DNA from: Nemertoderma westbladi
Lineage: Eukaryota > Xenacoelomorpha > Nemertodermatida > Nemertodermatidae
Direction: 5' to 3'
Length of the DNA stretch: 42,953 nucleotides
Assembly: GCA_032718475.1 (NCBI GenBank)
Contig: JAUCBJ010008028.1
Location: forward strand, 1 to 42,953
The notes beneath the pieces were generated by a model. It had not been told where the DNA came from, did no database searches, and was given only the letters and a program-made list of their open reading frames with translations. A program made the translations under genes and the position numbers. Shown one piece after another: positions 24,101 through 34,879 of this stretch (position 1 is the first letter of the stretch; every line of letters starts with the position of its first letter).

Positions 24101-27100
24101 CATAATATGCAGTAAGTCTAAATGGCTGTTTCTCCTCTCTATGTAACAGCAAAGAATCTTAAAATTCTAACATTGCTATCGAACTAAATCATAACAATAA
24201 GACTTCCTAAATGCCCTTTACTACACAATGGTACTAACTTTAATATCGTACTTCGAGTGCAGTTGCTTAGCAATGTCATTGACGGCCGCATTCTGGGTCT
24301 CTAAATCGATTAGCCAGACTTTATTTCTTACCAACTGTTGATCCACATCCATGGCAGCTGCCTCCCGCCGAACTTGGTAATCTGGGGAGAATCCAATTGT
24401 AATGGTGTAACAATAATTAAATAAAATAAAATAGACTTATGACTCAGGATTTATAACGGCCGATCTTTCACCTAACAAACTTCCAGTGAAGTTACGATTC
24501 CAAATAAACTGTAATTTAATACAGAGATCGGCTTTCTATATACAGTATCATCTAACTCACCAGCATTTTTAATCCAAGAAGCGATTTTATTAATGGCATC
24601 CAGTACAGTTGTTCGATCTTTCGCCTCCGCCTTCAATTCTCTACCTCTTCTATCAGCCATGCCTCGCAAAGCCTTCACGCGATCAGTAACGTCTTCAATG
24701 TCTCGATTAATGACGTCACTAGGTCCTACCTGGGATACCAATTCGTTTGCTGCGTGTTTAGCTTCCTTTAGCTTGTCCTCGGCTCTGTCGATATCCACTA
24801 AGAAATCTTTCAGTTTCCCCGATTGTGATAAAATTTCGTCTGAAAACAGTAACATTTGATATAAGATAAGGCATTTCATTCCCCGAATTAGAAACAACCA
24901 GATTTATGTGAGGCCATGTTGATTTGGCCACATGTTACAGACATAATTATAGTTTTTATTACCCTAACAACAATAGGTGCTACTGGAATTTTAGGTCATT
25001 AAAAAGTATTATTTTGCGGCGGCATGTTATCTATCATCAGAGGTAAGAACAGAACACAAAATATCCGCTGACGATAGAGGGGTTCAGTGATTTATGTTAT
25101 TCTGCCGAGTGATTTAGCCATTAATGAGTATTGATGATAAAAAGTCTGGGATTGAGCTCGTTTGCGAACGAAACGCACGAGTGTGATGCGCACTGATTGT
25201 TTGGTTGATACTACCTACAGTACCGCCGGGGTGCCAGGAAATGATCACTATAACAAGAAACATAGTTAGAACATCATCGACCCTACTTGTGAAGGATTAT
25301 AACGTTATTTTAATTAGGCCTATAGGCTAGGGGCAACCGGATGGATAGGTCTAATATTGTGTCTAGAAGTCAATAAGGGGGGCATTAACAGCTCCTTATA
25401 TTCGACAGTTTAAGGATACGAGAATATATAATCTTTATTGTAGTTGTGTAAAAATGGTAACATTATGAAACGACTGGTAATAAAAAACCGAATTCATTTC
25501 CAATTTAATCTCTCTAAGTTACCTGTAGTAATCTAAGTTGAATGAGCATAAAAAGTAATTTGAAGAACGTATGAAAAGGTAGAGAAACGTTATTCCACTT
25601 TAAGAGTTTAAATGGTTACTGTAACGCCAATCCTAATCCTTAAGTCATATGCTCTAAATTAGGCCGAAGTAGATTTGCTACATTATGTCAAAATATTATG
25701 GCTCCGGTGACAACGATGTAACGCTGAAAAGTACATTTTTGCTGAGTTGCGTCATACAGATAGTCCAATGAACGAAGCGATTTTCAATAGTTTCAGCTCT
25801 CAGCAAATACCTTTCTCATTGTTTGAGTTCAAATCCGGAATCCGTTATTGGCGATGCATTGAATTCAATTCGCCAGAAAATTCGCATAGAAAAGGCTGAA
25901 TCGGGGCGATCGAAATAAGTAACATATTTACAGATAAACCCTGACCTTCAACGCCCAAAAGCTTATAATAGAAAATACAGCCAGACAGATACCCACGCGC
26001 ACAACCTCACATCGTAGCGAACGTATGCTTATGTGGGGGCGGTATGTACATCACTTTATGTTACAAGGCGACGTGTTTAATTAACAACATTAGACTAGAG
26101 CTGAAATCTTGGGGCAAAGTCCTCATTACGTATCATCATAAAGCTGCTTAATGAAAGAACCAGGTAGCCCAATACGTTCAACAACAAACTTTTTTTGAAC
26201 GCACGTAAAATACAAAAAGTAAATAGACTCTGGATGTTTAAAGTTTAAATGAATTACCATAAATTTATTTGTATTATTTATGTCCCAGTAAATCTGACTT
26301 ACTTATTTACAACCATGGATACAATCTATTAATAGTTTTTATAGTGCCACATTGTAACTCATCTATCTAATTTCATTTTGAAACCCGCAAGTTAACTTAG
26401 TTTACATCCATGTTTATCCGTCAGCACCATCACATCACCTACTACTACACGACTATTACAATAGGCAAGCTGCATTGGAACTGCACATTGAGATGCCATG
26501 CTGGCTTAAAAAAATACTTTTGCTACTCCCATGCAATCCACAATTGGCATGCTCCAATGTAGCGTGCATTAAGAATGTTGTGCCGGCTTGTAAACCACAT
26601 TGCACCGCCACAACTCCCTATCACCCATGACATTTACTAGATCATCCGCATCTTCAAGGCCAGTGTCCTTTAAGATGCGTCTCAAGAAAGTCATGGGCTG
26701 TCCACCATGCTTATTCACTCCATGAGGCTGCCAAAGTACAAGATTATGCACTGGCTAGTCCTCATGGCGAAAGCAATGTCCTGCAAAGCGGAGGCGATTT
26801 TGTTCTAGTGTCAAGCTTGGGGGAATCAATGAGACACCTCCAATGTTATATAGTGTCTGGTTGGAGATGTGTGCATTGTACTTGACACAATGAACCTGGC
26901 GTAGCATTCTTGTGAATGTGCCATCCAGAGATTTGGTGTCCTCAGCAGTTAGAGCCCAGCATGGACTCCCGTAGAGGAGTATTGGAACGACTGCTGCTCT
27001 AAATAATCTGACCTGAAAACACGGCGATGGATAAAAGTAAATAAATAAACAGATAATAAAATGAATAAATAAAGTATCTTTATATTTTAATAGAATAGAA

Positions 27101-30100
27101 TATAAAATCTCTTTTTAAAGTTACAGTAACTAATAATCGTAGTCACACCAACCTGATGATAGATTCTCCACGGGTTTCGTTTTAACGTTCTCTTCCAACT
27201 GATGTACCGCGGTCCTTGCAGACTGGATGGCGTTGCCGTAGGCTTCCCTCAACCCCAGAAGTGTCTGCAACTCGGACTCAGATCGAACCGCGTCGGACAT
27301 TAGCGCCTCCCAGCGGTTGTTTAGCTTATTGCATAAATCCAGCATATTTGGATCTCCCAAACTCACGGCCAACTCCTGCAACGTTTGCAGCTCCGCTTCT
27401 TTCGCCGCTAACGCGCTCGCGATGTCCTGATTCAAACTCAACGCCTTACGAATGGCCGTGGGATCTGAGGTGTCCGACCGTAGCAGCTGTAATTTATCCG
27501 ACGTGTCATCCAAATATCGGGTGATATTCCCTAAAGTTCCTTCGAATTTACTTTTCAAACTTTTCTTAGAATTTAATTCTGATTCGCGATCCTTCAGTAG
27601 CAGAATAATTCGCGCTTCCAGCGACTTGAGTTGACTTAGTTTTTGGGATATGTTGCTTGGCAACGCGGAATTTTTCCCTAGGTAACGCTGTTTCTCTGAA
27701 TCAGCGAGAGAATGCGTTGGTTTCAGTTTGGTAGTGACGTCATTGCGTATCTGAGATATCAGTTTTAATTGTCGGTCTGTGTTGTGGGACATTGCCGAGT
27801 ACTGATTGGTTAATTCCCCCTCGACTGTGTGCAACCATTGGATAGACTTGCCAATTTGATCGGATAAAATTTGTCTCCTATTTATTTCATCGTTAAGAGA
27901 ATTTAATCTAAGAAATAAAACACAGTGGAACAATACCATTTGGTAACAAAAATTGGTAACTCGAATATAATATAGAAGTTATAGGCGAGACAAATAAAAG
28001 CAAAATAAAAATATTTCAATATTTTTAATACTAAGACAGATTAAAACAAATATTTTATAGACACATACAGACAGACATGTAATATAGAAAAATATAATAA
28101 ATTATTATAATTAAAATTAAAAGTCTCCCAGATAGAACTGAAGTTGGAACGCCAATAACGCAATAATGTTACTACAAACTAATAGTTTCATTTATAGCTA
28201 CTATTTTATGTGGCACGGAAAAGTATCTACCATGTAGTTGTTAGCTACATTTGCCTTATTGGATAATTAGATATATTGAACTTTTTCATAATTAGTAACT
28301 ATAATAAATAAGTAACAGACGCAAATCCAATCTCGACGAATTAATATCTCGCCGTAATTTTAAATTATCAAATAAAGGAAAGGAGCAGGTTGCAGTGGCA
28401 CGTTATTCTAACCAAAGCAATAAACTAAGTCAATAAAACAGGTTTCAGAATTATTTTTGGGAGTAATCAGCTGTTATTTGTGTCGATTTTCCTCTGAATG
28501 AATGACGTCGAAAGTCCCCCCCCCCCCCCCCCCCCCTATAGGCTGTAACTGCAAATTTGTACTTTTCAGAGTTTCATTCAAGGATATTCAACATCAAGGA
28601 TAGTAAACACTAGCCAATATGATAACATTTGTCCTATTGGCTACCAAAATAAACCGACCAATAACAAAAAGTAGCTACCAACTAGTTGGTCGGTAGTTTT
28701 TTCCTAATGATTAAATAGATGGTAGGACTTTCTCGTATCTCATAAAAAAAGTTGTAAAAAACATTATATCTTCCAACACATATCGTCGGATTACATCATA
28801 AACTAACCGGTGGTCTGTTTTCTCCTTGAGTTTCCTCTGCTGTTCCGTCAGCCGTTCCTCGCTCTTCTTCGTCTTTACGAGGTACTCTGTATCCCCAACC
28901 CGTTGCACCAGGTCCGTTACCGCCTTGCCGAGATTCCCAAGCTTCTGTTCAGCGTGATCCAGTTCCTCGTAGAGCCCCTTCACGTTGGCGAGTTCGAGGT
29001 TAAGTTCCCCGCCTCCGTAGCTCTCGACCGCCGTCCGACTAATCCGCTGCTCGACTCCCTCGATAATAGCGGACACCGAACGCGACGCCGATTGGTGCTG
29101 TTGCCACAGCGACAAACATTCCTCCAGGTTCCCCAAGCGATCATCCAACTTCGCTTTCAGCTTCTCCCACCTCAATCGAATAGATTCGTATTGAGTGAAC
29201 TCGAGTTCGCTACCGATTTCGTTGGCTAGTTCGCCTAGACCCTCCAACGTGTCGTCGTAGGAGAGTAACTCCGAGGTGTGCTGCTGATGTCGGGACACCA
29301 TGGAATACGCATCGTCGATCCCGGCCTGCTGGTAATCCTTCTCCCTTTCGCTGTTAATCTCAGATTTAGTTTTATCGATGGCTTTGTTGATCTTTTCCAA
29401 GGCGTCGTGGAATCTCTGACGCAGATCTTTCGCTTGGTTCGCGTTCGACTCGAGTTCTCGGAGTCGGATCTCTATGCTCGTTTCCGCGGCTCTCAACTCC
29501 GCCATCTTGGCGGCGACGAATGTCGGCAAACTGCAACCCTTCGCCATGTACCTCCGCTGCTCGGCGTCGACGTAACTCTGTAGTTTACTCATCCTTCCTG
29601 AGAGTTCCGAGCGGATTTCATTATTCCTTGCGGCGAATGCATCCGGCTTTAACGTTTCATCAATGCTATCCACCTCAACGCTAATAACATCTAGGAAGTT
29701 CTTGGTATTCGCGAGTTCTCTCTGTAGATTCTCTCTAGCCGAGAGTTCGGCCGATAAAGATGAATGTCTCATAGCCAGGGACTGAGTTACCTTAGTGTAT
29801 CTCTCTTCCAGTGTATCTATCTGGTGTTTTACTTGGAGTATCCCCGAGTTACTCCCAATCTTAGAGGATAGACTCTCGTAAGCGGCGTGAGAGTGGCCGA
29901 TGTAAGTAGCCCCGGTGTCCCCCTCAGTGCAGAGCGCCCTCGTGTGGCTAACCTCCGCAGCTATCTCCTTAGTTCCACAGGCCTCCGCTGGGCTGTGCAC
30001 AAGCCGCTGCTCGAGGTTAGAAACAAAAGTTGTTGCTGATTGGAGAGCTAAAGACATTTGTTGCCATAGTGATAGGCAATCGGAGAACCACTGCTGTCTG

Positions 30101-33100
30101 TCGCCGGCTTTGGATTCCAACCTCCTCCACCGGTCGTGCAACATCGCTATCTCGTTGGCATCCAACGACTCTTCCCCATCTTCCTCGTCGCAATCGCCGT
30201 ACCTCGCCGCTAGAATCTCGATATCTCCTTCGATGTTCGCGAATTCGCCCATCACCGTCGCGTATTGACCCAACTGGGCCTCGGACTCCCCCAAACTCGT
30301 CTGGGACGCGGCGAACCCAGCCGTCGACGAATCCATAGCGGCTTCGAACTCGCGCAACTTCGCGTCGATCGCCCGAACGGATTCCTCGTAGTTCTGCTTC
30401 TCGGATTTGAGCGCGAGCAACGCGTTCTCCCGATCTCGCAACTCGCCGGATAGAACCGCCTCCAACCCGCGAATCTCCGCTAGTTTGTGCACAATCTCGG
30501 CGCAGGGGGGCGTCGCGGTCGTGTATCGCTGCATGTGGAACGCGGACATCTGCTTCACGTTGCGCGAGTTGTGAAGCAGCGCGGTCTTCGTGTCCTGAAT
30601 GTGTTTAATGGCGTCGGCGATTTGGTTCACAGATACCGATGACGGTACTCTTGTAGATGTTTGCACTCTCGCTTCATTCAACCAGCCAACGTGTTCCCGT
30701 AGTTGCACTAAAACCGATTCTCTGTCTTCCGTTTCTTTAAGCAACGCTTTAAGCCGCCCGCCGATCCTCGCCTGCAACCCGTTGTACTTCTCCTTAACTT
30801 CTTTCAGTTCTGAACGGACCTTACCGGTAGCCTCAGAGTAGCCTAGATGCTTCATAAGTTCAGCGCCGGTGTCCATGCATTGCGATATACTAATGGTATT
30901 TAGCGACATCTGCGTATCTCGCGTTTTCGACACGCTCAATGCCAACTCCTCTGTTGAATAAATTTCTGCAGACAGACGGGGTGTTTTCTGGGAGAGGTTG
31001 TTGAGTTGCGAGTTGAGAGATTCCAATTCCTGTTGGTAACATTGCCACAAGTTCACCATCTAAAATGAAAATAATTAATTAAATATATATTTTTGTTAAC
31101 CCCCCTATCTGCGTGAAATTAATTGTTTCAGTTTTTGAGGTAGGCCTATTTCATGACAAGGTTGTTATTTAAGTAAACTTAGTACTTGTAGTACTCCACG
31201 CAGTAGTATGAAATGATTATAAAATGAAAGTTAATCAAATAATTAAAGTAAATATGGCGCGAGATTTTACAATTTAATCTAAATAAAATTTTTCATAAGA
31301 AACTGACTGTAGGATAAGACATAAAATAATATATTGTTTTTTACTTTCGGATTAACTTTATCATTCATGATAAATGAAAAAATTAAAAACGCATAAATGA
31401 GAATTTATAGTTTTTAGTATTAAGTCAGAATCAGAAGCAAGCAAGCAAAGCAAACAGTCGGCCGAGGCCGGAGGCAACCCGAAGGCTCCTCTTTCGATAG
31501 CTGCTACCCGAGGGTAGGGGTGGGCGCTACTCCTATCTGCTACCCGATGGTAGCGGTGGGCGCTACTCCTATCTGCTACCCGAAGGTAAGGGTGGGTGCT
31601 ACCCGAAGATATGGGTGGGCGCTACTCCTATCTACTACCCGAAGGTAGGGGTGGGCACTACTCCTATCTGCTACCCGATGGTAGCGGTGGGCGCTACTCC
31701 TATCTGCTACCCGATGGTAGCGGTGGGCGCTACTCCTATCTGCTACCCAAAGGTAGTGGTGGGCGCTACTCCTATCTGCTACCCGAAGGTAGGGGTGGGC
31801 GCTACTCATATCTGCTACAAGAAGGTTGGGGTGGGCGCTACTCCTCTCTGCTACCCGAAGGTAGGGGTGGGCGCTACTCCTATCTGCTACAAGAAGGTTG
31901 GGGTGGGCGCTACTCCTCTCTGCTACCCGGAGGTTGGGGTGGGCGCTACTCCTATCTACTACCCGAAGGTAGGGGTGGGCACTACTCCTATCTGCTACCC
32001 GATGGTAGCGGTGGGCGCTACTCCTATCTGCTACCCGATGGTAGCGGTGGGCGCTACTCCTATCTGCTACCCAAAGGTAGTGGTGGGCGCTACTCCTATC
32101 TGCTACCCGAAGGTAGGGGTGGGCGCTACTCATATCTGCTACAAGAAGGTTGGGGTGGGCGCTACTCCTCTCTGCTACCCGAAGGTAGGGGTGGGCGCTA
32201 CTCCTATCTGCTACAAGAAGGTTAGGGTGGGCGCTACTCCTCTCTGCTACCCGGAGGTTGGGGTGGGCGCTACTCCTATCTACTACCTGAAGGTAGGGAT
32301 GGGCGCTACTCCTATCTGCTACCCGAAGGTAGGGGTGGGCGCTACTCCTATCTGCTACCCGAAGGTAGGGGTGGGCGCTACTCCTATCTGCTACCCGAAG
32401 GTAGGGGTGGGCGCTACTCCTATCCGCTACCCGATGGTAGGGGTGGGCGTTACTCCTATCTGCTACACGAAGGTAGGGGTGGGCGCTACTCCTATCTGCT
32501 ACACGAAGGTAGGGGTGGGCGCTACTCCTATCTGCTACCCTAAGGTAGGGGTGGGCGCTACTCCTATCTGCTACCCGAAGGTAGGGGTGGACGCTACTCC
32601 TATCTGCTACCCGAAGGTAGGGGTGGACGCTACTCCTATCTGCTACCCTAAGGTAGGGGTGGGCGCTACTCCTATCTTCTACCCGAGGGTAGGGGTGGGC
32701 GCTACTCCTATCTGCTACACGAAGGTAGGGGTGGGCGCTACTCCTATCCGCTACCCGATGGTAGGGGTGGGCGTTACTCCTATCTGCTACACGAAGGTAG
32801 GGGTGGGCGCTACTCCTATCTGCTACACGAAGGTAGGGGTGGGCGCTACTCCTATCTGCTACCCGAAGGTAGGGGTGGGCGCTACTCCTATCTGCTACCC
32901 GAAGGTAGGGGTGGGCGCTACTCCTATCCGCTACCCGATGGTAGGGGTGGGCGTTACTCCTATCTGCTACACGAAGGTAGGGGTGGGCGCTACTCCTATC
33001 TGCTACACGAAGGTAGGGGTGGGCGATACTCCTATCTGCTACCCTAAGGTAGGGGTGGGCGCTACTCCTATCTGCTACCCGAAGGTAGGGGTGGACGCTA

Positions 33101-34845
33101 CTCCTATCTGCTACCCGAAGGTAGGGGTGGACGCTACTCCTATCTGCTACCCTAAGGTAGGGGTGGGCGCTACTCCTATCTTCTACCCGAGGGTAGGGGT
33201 GGGCGCTACTCCTATCTGCTACACGAAGGTAGGGGTGGGCGCTACACCTATCTGCTACACGAAGGTAGGGGTGGGCGCTACACCTATCCCTTGTTTTACT
33301 CCAAGTAATTTAACTGGTACTCATTTATCTTATCCACTTTATCGAATCCAGTGGATGAAAGGCTGAGTGGACCCTGGCGGGGTTGAACCTACAACCAATA
33401 GACTGCAGGACCGGCGCTCAACCAACTAAGCTACTCGGCCTTTTAAAAGCACAACGGTGTATAAATAAACGTGTCCGATACCTGTTCTAGGGTGCGCCCT
33501 CTCTCTTCCACAGCGTCTGTAAGTTTCATCCACCTGTTCTCTACACCTCCCATCCGATCGTCGGCGTTCTCATTGTTTCCCAGGGCTGACGCCTTCATCC
33601 GCAGATCGTTCATTACTTCGGCAATCTCGCCTATCATCGGCCCAAGTTCTTGGTGAACGGCCAGTCTTTCATTGGATTCCTGCATCCCATCCATTGTCTC
33701 TATGTCAGACGACGTCTCCAATAGTTTGTCTTCAACGTTCAACATCAAGTTATTCGCCTAAAAAAGGAAATATTAAATCAATTCAATTATTGGAAAGGGT
33801 CACATCTACAGCATTAATATGCCGCCACATAAATTGTGGGGCGAGCCACGAAGTTGGCGGAGCCTTAGCGAATTGACACTGTTAGGGGGTGGGTCAATTT
33901 ATGCAAATAGTTGTCGTCGTCGTCGTCGTTGTCGTCGTCGTCGTCGTTGTCGTCGTCGTCGTCGTTGTCGTCGTCGTCGTCGTTGTCGTCGTCGTCGTCG
34001 TTACGATTTTGACATGCTAATAACTTTGTCGGATTTAAAGCTGCCAAGTTGAAAATTTGTAGGTATCAATATGAGCAAAAGTTGAGATTTTTGAGAGACT
34101 TTCAGACACCATCAGTGCAATGGTCTCCCGTTAGAGGGCCACATGTCTAAACATTAAATGCCCTCCCATTTCTTTGCTTTTAATCCGCTTAAGCTGAAAC
34201 TTGGCAGATATGTATTAGACCATTAGCTGTGACTTTCAAAGGAGGCGAATCCATCTGCAGTTCTCCAGTCTGCCGCTAGAGGGCCAACGTGACTATTTGC
34301 ATAAATTGACCTACCCCCTAACAGTTTCAATTCGCTAAGGCTCTGCCAACTTCGTGCTGCGCGAAGTCCCCACTTCGTGTTAAGTAATATTAGGTGTTTC
34401 CTGGTGTTTCTATTTATTACACGTACCCGGTATAGCTTAGTATTGCTCTATTTTACAAGTAATTTTCACTCCATTTTCTTCCGTATTTTCATTCTCTAGT
34501 TTATTTCGCTTCATTTATTTAGGCGGGTGCCACATTTTAGTCCTAGATGGAAAACCCGCATTTTCTAATTTCGCGTTTTTTTGTCACAATCCCAGATAGG
34601 GAGGGGGGGGGGGGGGGGGGGGGGGGGGGAACTGGACGCAATAAAAATTAATCTCTCTCCAGGGTAAATTCGACGCAAATAACAGCTGATTACTCTCAAA
34701 AATAAAACTGTAACCTGTTCTATTGTGTTTAGTTTATTGTTTTGGTTAAAATAACGTGCCATCTGTAACCTGCTCCTTTCCCTAAATTGAGAATTTAACA
34801 TTGCGGCGGGATATTAATTCGCCAAGATGGGAGGGATTTGTGTCC

Positions 34846-34879
<34 letters not shown>

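Noticed and set aside
29278-30841. Plus-strand open frames opposite spectrin exon 3
   Set aside because: Antisense shadows of a 2.25-kb coding exon, with no recognisable content.
31615-33366. 583-codon open frame of 12-residue repeats ([12 protein letters not shown] type)
   Set aside because: The 36-bp unit lacks stops in every frame and is divisible by three, so long frames arise automatically on both strands. There is no start context, signal peptide or splice support, and the array sits in a spectrin intron within a SINE.
33360-33440. Possible minus-strand tRNA gene
   Set aside because: The acceptor and D arms can pair, but the anticodon loop is too long and the T stem is mismatched. It continues into a SINE body.
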